Shown: positions 54,857-63,781 of the stretch, in pieces
Numbering within the stretch: position 1 is the stretch's first letter
How the letters are laid out: every line of letters starts with the position of its first letter
NCBI RefSeq assembly: GCF_963676325.1
Contig: NZ_OY781099.1
Span: 3,162,001-3,226,000, forward strand
Reading direction: 5' to 3'
Length of the DNA stretch: 64,000 nt
DNA from: an uncultured Bacteroides sp.
GTDB lineage: Bacteria > Bacteroidota > Bacteroidia > Bacteroidales > Bacteroidaceae
Notes under the pieces: model-generated
Seen by the model: the letters and a program-made list of their open reading frames with translations, nothing else
Told to the model about the DNA's origin: nothing
The model's database searches: none
Program-made: the position numbers and the translations under genes

Positions 54857-55936
54857 TTATTTAGTTCCACTTATTAAATATTTCTTCACCTTATAATAAA
54901 CTGGCTTAAAGTGATATCTTAAGAAAAACATCATAGAAAATACTCTCTCCATTATTTGTGGATTTGAGAACAACAGATAGTAAAACAGCCGGCAATGAAT
55001 GGTAAACTGACTTAAATCAGTTACTGAAGAAATAATCAGATCCTTCTTCTGAAAAGTATTTCCCTTAATCAGTGAAACCCTCTCCCTACGTTTTAACTGA
55101 GCTTCCGGCTTGTACAGGTTCACTACTTCCTGCGCTGAGTCGGTTAGAATAATAGCATTAAGACTGGATACTGAGTCACTGTCGGTTATATTGAAATAAG
55201 AAAAAAAGTCATTGTAGGCAGCCCATCTTCGTTTATTCAAATCAAAGAGATGCTTATGATATTTCGCTGTAAGAGTCGTTTTCTCATTACACACATAATG
55301 ATAAGCTACACAGTCTGTCACAAAAGCAACCGATGCTTTCTTAAAAGCTGTCAGGTTAAATAAAAGATCTTCTGCAAGCACAGTATCTAATACAAAGCGA
55401 AGTTTATTAGAAACCAGGAACTCCTTTTTATATAATTTGTTCCACACATAGTTTGAAATTCCAAGCTCATGAAGCTGCCAGTAAAGTTTTCCTATATTCT
55501 TTGATTCCAACTCTTTCAGCGAGGTCTTAACAGAATTTATTTCAGACCTTTTTTCCTTAATATAATCAACACAAACACCACTCACAGAAATATCTGCATC
55601 AATTTCCATACTTCCTTTAAGCATTACTTCCAGGAAGAAGCTTTCTACCCAGTCATCAGAATCAACAAAAGAGATAAATCGGCCTCTTGCAGCCTCAATA
55701 CCCGAATTTCTTGCAAAACCGGGTCCGCCATTTGCATTGTGTATCACTTTTATTCTCGAGTCCTCAGAGGCCATCCGGTCGGCTATTAATCCCGATTTAT
55801 CAGACGATCCATCATCCACCAATATTATTTCAATATCAGTTACAGTCTGGCTCTGCACACTGTGAACACATCTCTCTATACACGCTTCAGCATTGTAGAG
55901 CGGGATGATAACTGAAATAACAGGATTCTCAGTCAT
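54857..55936 (-). CDS. GT2-family glycosyltransferase
   Basis: This is a 359-residue GT-A enzyme. The N-terminal domain has ISVIIPLYNAEACIERCVHSV, the nucleotide site EIILVDDGSSD, GGPGFARNSGIEAARG and the metal-binding DSDDW. The C-terminal 150 residues are divergent and basic, ending near the membrane. It adds one sugar of the repeat unit. It lies 8 bp upstream of the Wzy-like gene and 29 bp after the pyruvyl transferase gene. Confidence 0.9.
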   Translation of the reverse strand: MTENPVISVIIPLYNAEACIERCVHSVQSQTVTDIEIILVDDGSSDKSGLIADRMASEDSRIKVIHNANGGPGFARNSGIEAARGRFISFVDSDDWVESFFLEVMLKGSMEIDADISVSGVCVDYIKEKRSEINSVKTSLKELESKNIGKLYWQLHELGISNYVWNKLYKKEFLVSNKLRFVLDTVLAEDLLFNLTAFKKASVAFVTDCVAYHYVCNEKTTLTAKYHKHLFDLNKRRWAAYNDFFSYFNITDSDSVSSLNAIILTDSAQEVVNLYKPEAQLKRRERVSLIKGNTFQKKDLIISSVTDLSQFTIHCRLFYYLLFSNPQIMERVFSMMFFLRYHFKPVYYKVKKYLISGTK

Positions 55937-55965
55937 TTTCTTACCTATTAAAATGGCACACTCAG

Positions 55966-57102
55966 TTATTTTAAAGCTTCTGACAAAAAATTGATCGCAC
56001 GTAACTGTTCATTTTTCAAGAGAACATTTACTTTTGGAAAATCAATCGGTGTATGTATATAATCCGGTTTAAGTTCGTCCGGCGATAAGATCAGCCGTTC
56101 CTCTAGTCCAAACTTCTTCAGTAAAGAGGTAAATCGTGCCAGTCCACGTTCCTTATTACCAATAGCAATAAATGGTTTATTGAAAATGATTGAGAGAATA
56201 ATTCCATGAAAAGAATCCGTCACAATATATTCCGCATCCCAGAACCCTCTTAACCATTCTGTTACCGGAGGAAAAACACAATCTTCCAGATTCTTTTTAC
56301 CAACCTCCGAAAACTCACTGCGGGGCATCACCGAAATCACGTTAAGCTCCAGTTCTGTTGCAATTCGTTGAATAATAGTATTCTTCTCTGGGGCTTTATC
56401 CAGCACATAAGTCATTAATACTCCCTTCTGCGGAGCAATATTGTCTTTTTCAATTAAATCAATATAATCTTCCTTTGAAAGTAACATTGTGGGGTCCAGC
56501 ACCTGTTCAGCCCCTACACCCAGATGTTCCTTACAAAGAGCTACGCCAGAATCCTCACGTACTGAAATAGAATTGAACCTCCTGGCCAATGTAGCACATT
56601 TACTTGTTTCCTTCGGAGATAATTTCCAGTTGTCCACCCCAAAAGATGCAGCGTAAGCAATTCTCTTTACATACTCTTTCTCACCTAAGAAATCAAGAAA
56701 ATAATTCGTTATGCATGGAGCATAATCCGGACGCCAAACCTGATCACTACCCACAACGTATGCCTCAAATCCATATTTCTTTAACAATGACATCTGTCCT
56801 GATGAGTCAATAATCTCCGTAACAGATATATTTTCATCAATAAAACGATCTGTATGCCAGCCTATTATCTTATTCTCCTTAGCAGTAGGGTAAGCCCTTA
56901 CTACAATCCCTTTATGCCCGGCCATTAAAAGTCCCAACCGCTTTACCACAGAAAGGATTCTCCTTAATAAAGAAATTCTCCGTGGTTGCGCCACAGTCAA
57001 TGGCTTATGTCCCATTCGTTTAAGAACTGTTTGCAAAGCAAAAGCTTGTAATAACCCACCATAATTTGTATACAATGGCAGTGTAAGTATTCCTATCTTC
57101 AT
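55966..57102 (-). CDS. Polysaccharide pyruvyl transferase
   Basis: This 378-residue enzyme transfers pyruvate from phosphoenolpyruvate to a sugar, giving a ketal and a negative charge on the polysaccharide. It begins KIGILTLPLYTNYGGLLQAFALQ and holds the typical AYVVGSDQVWRPDY, AASFGVDNW, VSVREDSG-type and TDSFHGIILSIIFNKPFI segments. Proteins of this group often sit beside FrhB-like iron-sulfur proteins, as here two genes upstream. It is 5 bp after the flippase gene. Confidence 0.88.
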   Translation of the reverse strand: MKIGILTLPLYTNYGGLLQAFALQTVLKRMGHKPLTVAQPRRISLLRRILSVVKRLGLLMAGHKGIVVRAYPTAKENKIIGWHTDRFIDENISVTEIIDSSGQMSLLKKYGFEAYVVGSDQVWRPDYAPCITNYFLDFLGEKEYVKRIAYAASFGVDNWKLSPKETSKCATLARRFNSISVREDSGVALCKEHLGVGAEQVLDPTMLLSKEDYIDLIEKDNIAPQKGVLMTYVLDKAPEKNTIIQRIATELELNVISVMPRSEFSEVGKKNLEDCVFPPVTEWLRGFWDAEYIVTDSFHGIILSIIFNKPFIAIGNKERGLARFTSLLKKFGLEERLILSPDELKPDYIHTPIDFPKVNVLLKNEQLRAINFLSEALK

Positions 57103-57107
57103 AATCT

Positions 57108-58637
57108 CTATCTGTTTAGAAATTTATTTTTCGCGTAAACCACCACTCTCAATTGCTGACTCTTCGTTAGTCCGATATAGAATGTAGATATGCCCACAGT
57201 AAAAGCAGAAACAGCTCCTAATAAAATAAATGTAAATATTGATTCTTTCATGTAAAATGAGAGCAGAATCGGAATTACAGTTCCCACAATGGTTACTTTG
57301 ATACAAGGAAAAATAATATCAAGAATCTCTTTTTTCGTATATCCGGCAATCTCAATCAACAGCCACGGCTTTACAATGAAAGAAACAATGAAAGCCCTTA
57401 TTATATCCAGATAGAACAATACCTCAACCGGAGCCCCCAGTTTATAAGCCACATAAGCAACCGGAATAATCCAGATACAGGCAAGGGTTGAAACAATGGA
57501 GTTTTTTTTCATATTTCCCAATGAATAAAAAACTATATTCATGGAAATATCAAACATCTGCACCAAAGTAGATACAAGGGTAAGCTGAACAAATAAAATG
57601 GAATATGCCGGTACCTGTCCCAGCCATATCTTCAAAACAGCTGTTGCCCCAAGAATTATGGGCAATTCAATAAGAAGCATCAGATAGTAAGAAAACTGAG
57701 CGGACAGTCTCACCAGATATTTCATTCTGTCAGTGTCATTCAGAGCACAGGACTTAACTATCTGCGGATTTACAGCCGTCCGGAGGTTACTTACAAAATT
57801 GAGTATAATAGTATTTACCAGTGTTGCAATGGCCCTTGAGGCAATAATTGCCGGACTAAAGAATACGTTCATCACCAGAATTCCTCCCTGCTGAATCATC
57901 GCCACTCCAAAATTCGGTAAAATACTCCATTGAGAAAACGAAGCAATTGATTTTATTAATGCTTTATCCCAGGTAAAGCTATAATTACATACTTTAAAAT
58001 TCCAGATGCAATAAAAGCGATATACCATGGCGATAGCCAGATTGACCCCCAATACTAACGACGCATATAAAATAAGTTTGTCTGCTCCGAAAACCACCAG
58101 CATATACACTATCACCAACTTTAAGCTTACCTCCAGAATACTCACATAAGCATATATATTCATACGCTCCTGAGCAATAATCATTGAGTTATATGGTATC
58201 TGGGTAACACTGATTACGCATGCCAGTATTGATAACTGAAATGCCCAAAGCGCAGCATGCATCCGTTCAGGCGGTATCACCAGTTTATTATACAACAGCC
58301 ACAATCCCACTGTCTCGGCAATCACGAATATAAACAGAGACAATGCTATGTGAACAGACATAGTCGTACTAAAAACCTTCTTTAATTTTTGCTCATCATT
58401 GTTACCTAATTCAAATGTAATAAATCTGGAAGTGCCCAGACTAAGTGCCACATTTAAGAAAGAAATCAGTTCAACAATACCACCTACTATACTATAAATT
58501 CCATAATCCTCAACTCCAAGTACTCTCAGTATTATGCGCGAAGTATATAAAGATACTGCCATGGTAAATAGCATCCTTATGTATAGCACCAGTGCATTTT
58601 TTACAATGCGTTTGTTATTTGAGCTATTTTCTGACAT
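57108..58637 (-). CDS. wzx: Polysaccharide repeat-unit flippase (Wzx, MATE-like/MOP superfamily)
   Basis: This 509-residue protein has 12 to 14 predicted spans. The N-terminal LYIRMLFTMAVSLYTSRIILRVLGVEDYGIYSIVGGI is the conserved start of MOP-family oligosaccharide exporters. It moves the lipid-linked repeat unit across the inner membrane for the Wzy polymerase. It is the only flippase candidate in the operon. The gap to the acyl carrier protein gene upstream is 69 bp. Confidence 0.9.
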   Translation of the reverse strand: MSENSSNNKRIVKNALVLYIRMLFTMAVSLYTSRIILRVLGVEDYGIYSIVGGIVELISFLNVALSLGTSRFITFELGNNDEQKLKKVFSTTMSVHIALSLFIFVIAETVGLWLLYNKLVIPPERMHAALWAFQLSILACVISVTQIPYNSMIIAQERMNIYAYVSILEVSLKLVIVYMLVVFGADKLILYASLVLGVNLAIAMVYRFYCIWNFKVCNYSFTWDKALIKSIASFSQWSILPNFGVAMIQQGGILVMNVFFSPAIIASRAIATLVNTIILNFVSNLRTAVNPQIVKSCALNDTDRMKYLVRLSAQFSYYLMLLIELPIILGATAVLKIWLGQVPAYSILFVQLTLVSTLVQMFDISMNIVFYSLGNMKKNSIVSTLACIWIIPVAYVAYKLGAPVEVLFYLDIIRAFIVSFIVKPWLLIEIAGYTKKEILDIIFPCIKVTIVGTVIPILLSFYMKESIFTFILLGAVSAFTVGISTFYIGLTKSQQLRVVVYAKNKFLNR

Positions 58638-58706
58638 CTTTCATTCTGTAAGGTACCCTTAAGGCGCACTCATAATCTGTAAATACTTAAACCTTTCACG
58701 CCATAG

Positions 58707-58934
58707 TTATCTGGAGTCAACAATATTGAATAAATCGGCAATTGTATCAGCTTTACGGATATCAACCCCACTGATCCGTTTTTCATACTCTTCATCTATC
58801 ATTTCAATAATTAATAAGGCAGAAAGGGAACTCCAGGTATCAATAAGCTTGAATTCCGTATCTGAACTTAAATCAGATACTTCTGAATTTTCAAGACAAT
58901 TGGCAAACTTTGCTATAAAATCATTCAGTTCCAT
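58707..58934 (-). CDS. Acyl carrier protein
   Basis: This 75-residue acidic, helical protein fits the acyl carrier fold. The attachment region reads TWSSLSALLIIEMIDEEY, in which Ser-Ser-Leu takes the place of the standard Asp-Ser-Leu; the second Ser would carry phosphopantetheine. It lies 19 bp after the FrhB-acyltransferase fusion gene, so it may deliver an acyl group to that enzyme's C-terminal domain. It is not the housekeeping AcpP. Confidence 0.75.
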   Translation of the reverse strand: MELNDFIAKFANCLENSEVSDLSSDTEFKLIDTWSSLSALLIIEMIDEEYEKRISGVDIRKADTIADLFNIVDSR

Positions 58935-58953
58935 AATTATATCATTTATACGA

Positions 58954-60756
58954 TTAAAATTTCAGCAGAACATCCTCATCAACCACTTTGGCCGGATTAC
59001 CAAACACAATGGAATGAGCCGGCACATTCGAGAAAACCACAGAGCCTGCTCCCACCACAGCTCCTTCACCTATCTTCACCCCCGGCAATATGGTACATCC
59101 TTCACACAGCCATGCTCTGTCACCAATGATTACAGGCCTCGTATTCCGATAACCGGTTCTTACTATAATGTGCCCTCCGTTATTGTCACGTATAGTAACA
59201 TGGCGCCCCATTCTCACCCCATGCCCAATCTCTATCCTATCGGCACAAACTATTGTCAGCCCCGTATTGGCATGCCCACTCTTTATTGTGAGATGTGCAT
59301 TTTCATGAACTTCAATCACCCCGCCATATCCCAGTGTAAATCGTCTTTCAACATCCAGTTTTGCACCTTTTCTTAAGAACAGGCGAGTCTCAAGTTTTGA
59401 ATTTCTGATTGTCTTTTCGCCAATTACCAACGTACCGTTCAAAAACAGAAATGATTTCCTGTGAATATCAAAAACCGAATAAGGTGTTGGCAACAGGAAT
59501 CCATTCATCCGGAAGTTGGTATGCACATTCCTGCAGGCAATATTGTACTTTATAAGTTTAGCCAGTGGATAAAAATGAAGCCTGGTTTGTCTCACTATCA
59601 TTAATACAGCCCTCAGAAAGTCGGCCACCTTACTCCTTATGCTTTTCGTCAGCGGGAAATATTTATTGGCCACCTCATTGAAAGTGGAAACATCCAAGTC
59701 TTTAAAAAACTGTTCCCTGTCTATTACAGGTTTACCAAGTGATGAAATTAAAGAAGGATTACCCGGTAGTATTGTTTCAAAAGGCAATTCTCTGCTCTGC
59801 ACTTTCTGCTGAATTCTCTGAAAAAACATTCTTCCTTTTTCAGAGTTTACCAATACCATTGATGTTCCAAGGTCATCATCCATCGTAGTGTCAATATTCT
59901 CAATACCCCAGAAATCACCCAATGTTATATCCGCAATTCTTGGAAATCCTTTAAACTTGCAATCATAGCAAGATGGCCTGCAATATACATTCGTGCTGAG
60001 ATACCCCTTTGTAAAAAGATTCTTCTCGCTGGGCTGAAAAACAGTCTTCCCATTCTCCAGAATCACCTTCTGAGTCATGTTTCTCCATCCCAGCTCCTTA
60101 CATTTAGACTTTATGAACACAGCCTTCGATCCATGTTCCTCTTCTATAGACTCTATATATTTTTTAAAAACCTTTGGAGAATTAATTCCACGGCAAATAA
60201 AATCTGCAATAATCAGGTTATCATACTCTTTATTCAGAAATCTTCTCATTGCAGCCATCTGACAAGGACATCCGCAAACCAGTACCTTTTCACCCGATTC
60301 CAGTAACCTCTTTACCTCCTTATACAACCCACTGGCATTGCTCTGCAGGTATTTTGAGCTTCTTAATGCCGGCAGATCCTCTTTGTCATTTGATATAAAG
60401 TGACTTACCGATACATCTTCATTAAAAGCAGCGCCTCCCACATAACCTCCCTGTTTGTACATCTCCGTAGCAAGGACCGAGAATAAACCACCCGAGGTAC
60501 TGTCAAACCTCACCTCTAAATTCTTATTCACAGACACATTGCAGAGAGGCTTCTCATAATCATTTTTCTTCAACTCTTCAGCATGTAGCTCAGGACATGT
60601 ACGTTCACACAGCCCACACTCCACACAAAGACTTTTGTCAACCTCCGGATACCAGAATCCCTCAATATCGGTCTTTAAACTGATGGCTTTGCGGGCACAG
60701 ATATCAACACATGCACAGCAGCCATTGCAATCTTTCTTATCAACAATGTTAATCAT
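58954..60756 (-). CDS. Fusion of iron-sulfur FrhB-like oxidoreductase and hexapeptide-repeat acyltransferase
   Basis: This is a 600-residue two-part protein. Residues 1-60 hold two ferredoxin-type [4Fe-4S] motifs: Cys10, 13, 16, 20 and Cys44, 47, 50, 54. Residues 70-375 are the FrhB-like (coenzyme F420 hydrogenase beta) N- and C-terminal domains with STSGGLFSVLA, LVCGCPCQMAAMRRFL and CYDCKFKG and GDFWGIE. Residues about 415-600 are a left-handed beta-helix acyltransferase with GHGVRMG, DRAWLCEGCTILPGVKIGEGAVVGAGSVV and GNPAKVV. It is the first gene of the operon. FrhB-like proteins in capsule loci are of unknown reaction; the tail may acylate the polysaccharide. Confidence 0.85.
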   Translation of the reverse strand: MINIVDKKDCNGCCACVDICARKAISLKTDIEGFWYPEVDKSLCVECGLCERTCPELHAEELKKNDYEKPLCNVSVNKNLEVRFDSTSGGLFSVLATEMYKQGGYVGGAAFNEDVSVSHFISNDKEDLPALRSSKYLQSNASGLYKEVKRLLESGEKVLVCGCPCQMAAMRRFLNKEYDNLIIADFICRGINSPKVFKKYIESIEEEHGSKAVFIKSKCKELGWRNMTQKVILENGKTVFQPSEKNLFTKGYLSTNVYCRPSCYDCKFKGFPRIADITLGDFWGIENIDTTMDDDLGTSMVLVNSEKGRMFFQRIQQKVQSRELPFETILPGNPSLISSLGKPVIDREQFFKDLDVSTFNEVANKYFPLTKSIRSKVADFLRAVLMIVRQTRLHFYPLAKLIKYNIACRNVHTNFRMNGFLLPTPYSVFDIHRKSFLFLNGTLVIGEKTIRNSKLETRLFLRKGAKLDVERRFTLGYGGVIEVHENAHLTIKSGHANTGLTIVCADRIEIGHGVRMGRHVTIRDNNGGHIIVRTGYRNTRPVIIGDRAWLCEGCTILPGVKIGEGAVVGAGSVVFSNVPAHSIVFGNPAKVVDEDVLLKF

Positions 60757-60985
60757 ATTATTACATGCAAAAGGTGGTCACTAACAAATGCAGCAACGAA
60801 AGTGGTTTACATAGTTTAGCGTATAATAATTTAAATAAATACTTATTAAACAGTCAGGCCAATTTTATCAAAAATAGTTTAATTTAAGCATTTATTCTAT
60901 CTATTAAACAAATAAGAGACATAAAGGTTTTAGTAGATTGCAGGAAACATTCCTAAAAGATAAAATTTTACACTAGAAGCATCCG

Positions 60986-61270
60986 TTACTGAGTTACTTT
61001 TACCCAGTCCACTTCCATGCGTGCCGGCAGTTGTGAGTCAGCAATTGCTCCCGGCCAGGTATCAGGACCTCCCAGAGCAAAGTTTTTTGTGCATAAAGAC
61101 CATTTTGAAGTATTCGGTATTCGCCCGGTCTGATTAAAACTATCTGTAAAAATAACCTTTCCATCCGTAGTCGGATCCGGTTTTTCAATATTATCAGGAT
61201 CACCATTGCAAGCATTATTTACAAATCCCATAATGAGTACAAACAGCAAGAGTCTGGCATCTGCTTTCAT
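60986..61270 (-). pseudogene. Internally deleted GH16 lipoprotein gene
   Basis: This 94-residue ORF has a lipoprotein signal (NNAC at Cys21), then GKVIFTDSFNQTGRIPNTSKWSLC, then joins directly to LGGPDTWPGAIADSQLPARMEVDWVKVTQ. Both parts align with the start and the very end of the GH16 enzyme encoded at 61399-62208 (KVIFEDNFNQ..., WSLCT, and LGGSWPGEIRDNELPVSMEVDWVKVSQ). About 170 middle residues with the catalytic ExDxxE are missing, in frame. It should be inactive, though it may still be expressed. It is head-to-head with the intact gene. Confidence 0.8.
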
Positions 61271-61330
61271 AATGATTATTTTAATGAACTTAAGGTTTTG
61301 CTTTACGGATATTCAATGATAAACACTTTT

Positions 61331-61364
61331 TGTTAAACAAAATATCAGCAAAAATTGTTTAACA
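61331..61364. promoter_or_regulatory. Inverted repeat between the divergent GH16 genes
   Basis: TGTTAAACAA (61331-61340) and TTGTTTAACA (61355-61364) are a perfect 10-bp inverted repeat with a 14-nt spacer in the 128-bp gap between the two GH16-related genes. The first arm also lies in a shorter palindrome. It may be an operator shared by both promoters. Confidence 0.5.
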
Positions 61365-61398
61365 GAAAATATAAAAGAAAGACCTTAAAACAACTATT

Positions 61399-62208
61399 AT
61401 GAAGCCAAACCTCAACATAATATTACTAACGCTCATTATTGGAAGCATAAATACAGCCTGTAGCGGCAATCCCGCGAACAATAGGAATAAGAATAACAAT
61501 CCGGTTGAGACCAGGAGCAGAAAAGTTATTTTTGAAGACAACTTCAATCAAACCACACAAATCCCCGATACCACCAAATGGTCATTGTGCACCCACTACA
61601 TAGGCGATCCCTTCATCTCAGGAAGCTATGACCAGGCGTATGTAAAAGATGGAAAACTTATTCTGAAAGGTGAGAAGGTTAAAGGAGTTTATAAGACAGG
61701 AGGGATATGGACGAAAAATAAATTCGATTTCACCTATGGTAAGGTAGAAGTCAGTGCTAAGTTTATCTCAGCACAAGGCAGCTGGCCTGCCATCTGGCTC
61801 ATGCCGTATGAGCCTAATATATACGAGAAAGCTGAAGGTGAGATAGACATTATGGAACAGGTAAACCGTGAAAGCATTGTTTACCAAACACTGCACACTT
61901 ATTATATCACAACCTTGAAACAGATATCGCCTATGCGACAGATCTCCGCACACTATAATGTGAATGAGTTCAATACCTACGCTGTGGAATGGACACCAGA
62001 TAATATCATCTTTTCTGTAAACGGAAAAGTGACACTAACCTATCCAAATCTACATCTGGCTCATGAGAAACAAATGAGACAGTGGCCATACAATAAACCA
62101 TTTTATCTTATCATGAATATTTATCTGGGAGGTAGTTGGCCGGGAGAAATCAGAGACAATGAATTGCCGGTAAGCATGGAAGTAGACTGGGTAAAGGTGA
62201 GCCAATAG
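61399..62208 (+). CDS. GH16 family endo-beta-glucanase/laminarinase-like lipoprotein
   Basis: This is a 269-residue surface or periplasmic lipoprotein (Cys21 in NTAC) with a jelly-roll catalytic domain of GH16. The catalytic signature EIDIME (Glu148, Asp150, Glu153) is intact, preceded by GSWPAIWLMP and followed by WTPDNIIFSVNGK and LIMNIYLGGSWPG. The family hydrolyses beta-1,3 and mixed-link glucans, agar or carrageenan; the signature fits the laminarinase/mixed-linkage group, but substrate is not certain. No SusC/SusD lies next to it. It is divergent from the deleted copy. Confidence 0.88.
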   Translation: MKPNLNIILLTLIIGSINTACSGNPANNRNKNNNPVETRSRKVIFEDNFNQTTQIPDTTKWSLCTHYIGDPFISGSYDQAYVKDGKLILKGEKVKGVYKTGGIWTKNKFDFTYGKVEVSAKFISAQGSWPAIWLMPYEPNIYEKAEGEIDIMEQVNRESIVYQTLHTYYITTLKQISPMRQISAHYNVNEFNTYAVEWTPDNIIFSVNGKVTLTYPNLHLAHEKQMRQWPYNKPFYLIMNIYLGGSWPGEIRDNELPVSMEVDWVKVSQ

Positions 62209-62211
62209 AAA

Positions 62212-62239
62212 GCAGCAAATGAATTGCTTCACTTGCTGC
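62212..62239. terminator. Hairpin between convergent genes
   Basis: GCAGCAAATGAA (62212-62223) pairs with TTCACTTGCTGC (62228-62239) with one mismatch around a 4-nt loop, between the GH16 stop and the stop of the leucine-rich-repeat gene. It can serve both strands. Confidence 0.6.
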
Positions 62240-62257
62240 CAACTGATTAATGTGAGA

Positions 62258-63781
62258 TTATAGAGCTACTTTAAATGTTTTAGTTGTAATCTTAATCAGA
62301 TAAATCTGATTCTTAGGAACGTAGATTCTGGTCACATTGTCTGTTACCTTCACTTTCTGTAACAAGGCTCCCACCACGTTGTATACAGCTACTTCATCGC
62401 CTACATCTGCACCATCAATGATTATAACATCCTGCTCTGTGTAAATCTTTATATTGCTGGCCTCTATTTCAGAAATACCAACAGCTTCTTCATTGATATA
62501 TTTAAAATCTTTCCAGGCAGTTGCCGATTTATACTTTACGGATGTTCCCGTTGGAACATATAGTTTGCAGGTCGTTTTATCTACCCCGCTAAAAGCTGTG
62601 GAAGAGGTTGTGGGAGGTGTCTTTGCATTGCAATGAATACCTACTAATCCGGTACAATAAGAAAAGGCCCATTCATCAATGGTAGTCACGCTGGCAGGTA
62701 TCGTAATGGTGGATAGTCCGGTGCAATAAGTAAATGCATAAAGAGCAATGGAGGTTACTCCGGTACCCATATCTATAGATGATAAGCCTCTGCACACTCC
62801 GAATGCGTTCCATCCGATAGAGGTTACACTATTTGGAATTTTGATGGATGGAAGTATGTTACAATTATAGAATGCATTTGTTCCCACGGAAGTAATGCTG
62901 TTCCCAAGGTTCACATTAGAGAGTGCTGTACAATTATAAAAAGCGCCTTCACCCAAAGAAGTCACACTATTAGGTAATGTGACAGAGGATAATCCGGAAC
63001 AAGACTCAAAGGCATAACTATCAATCGCTGTTGTACCATCAGGTACAGTATAAACAGCTGATTTTGAATTAGGATAGGTGAGCAATGTTGTCTTTGCTTT
63101 ATTAAATAAGACTCCGTCTATTGCACTATAAACGGTATTTGCATCTGGTACAACAAATTGTGTTAATCCAGTGCAAACAGAAAACGTTCCCTTACCTATC
63201 GAGGTCAGGTTGGAAGGAATTGTTACGGTGGTCATTCCTTTGCAGCTCCAGAATAAATAATCACTTAACGTCGTTATTGCACTTGGTAATGATACAGATG
63301 GCAGTGATGTACAATTACCAAATGAATAAATGCCGATAGACTTTACAGTACTGGGTATAACAACCTGTGTCAGTGATGTGCAATCCTGAAAAACCTGTTC
63401 ACCGATAGAGGTCACGTTGTTAGGGAGGGTTACAGATATTAAATTAGCCATACCGAAAAACATGTAATCAGGAACCTGATTGTTTACAACCGATATGTCT
63501 AAATTCATAGACACTTTAAAAGTACCTCCAGCCACCAGACTTACTCCCGCCAGATTAAGTTTGGTCAGTTTAGGCAAGTCACGTATCGTTCCTATATCGG
63601 CAGCGTTAATTTGTCCTGTAAGGGTTAAGTCGGTAACAACATCTCTTTGGCTTCCCAGCTGATTATACAAATCCCATGGTGTAGCATTTATAGTTAGTTT
63701 AACCTCCTGAGCTTTCAACCCCGGACTTAGTAACATACATACTACGACCAATACACATTTACAAAAAGTACTTATTTTCAT
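62258..63781 (-). CDS. BspA-like leucine-rich-repeat surface protein
   Basis: This is a 507-residue secreted protein starting at MKISTFCKC (63781); the ORF opens at 63859 but the added residues are not signal-like. The signal peptide ends near KAQ. Residues about 100-400 are tandem repeats of about 23 residues of the LRR_5/BspA type (such as LPNSVTSLGEGAFYNCTALSNV). The last 70 residues form a beta-rich domain (IYTEQDVIIIDGADVGDEVAVYNVVGALLQ...) resembling the C-terminal sorting-like domains of Bacteroidetes surface proteins. Such proteins often bind host or matrix proteins; no enzymatic role is expected. Downstream of it toward 64000 I see nothing else. Confidence 0.88.
   Translation of the reverse strand: MKISTFCKCVLVVVCMLLSPGLKAQEVKLTINATPWDLYNQLGSQRDVVTDLTLTGQINAADIGTIRDLPKLTKLNLAGVSLVAGGTFKVSMNLDISVVNNQVPDYMFFGMANLISVTLPNNVTSIGEQVFQDCTSLTQVVIPSTVKSIGIYSFGNCTSLPSVSLPSAITTLSDYLFWSCKGMTTVTIPSNLTSIGKGTFSVCTGLTQFVVPDANTVYSAIDGVLFNKAKTTLLTYPNSKSAVYTVPDGTTAIDSYAFESCSGLSSVTLPNSVTSLGEGAFYNCTALSNVNLGNSITSVGTNAFYNCNILPSIKIPNSVTSIGWNAFGVCRGLSSIDMGTGVTSIALYAFTYCTGLSTITIPASVTTIDEWAFSYCTGLVGIHCNAKTPPTTSSTAFSGVDKTTCKLYVPTGTSVKYKSATAWKDFKYINEEAVGISEIEASNIKIYTEQDVIIIDGADVGDEVAVYNVVGALLQKVKVTDNVTRIYVPKNQIYLIKITTKTFKVAL

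Noticed and set aside
58726..59376. 216-codon plus-strand ORF opposite the FrhB-acyltransferase and acyl carrier genes
   Set aside because: It is antisense to two genes with clear motifs and its translation shows no domain, signal or helix pattern.
45233..60756. Type VI secretion or phage genes
   Set aside because: Every gene has a polysaccharide-synthesis motif; no structural phage or secretion motif was seen.
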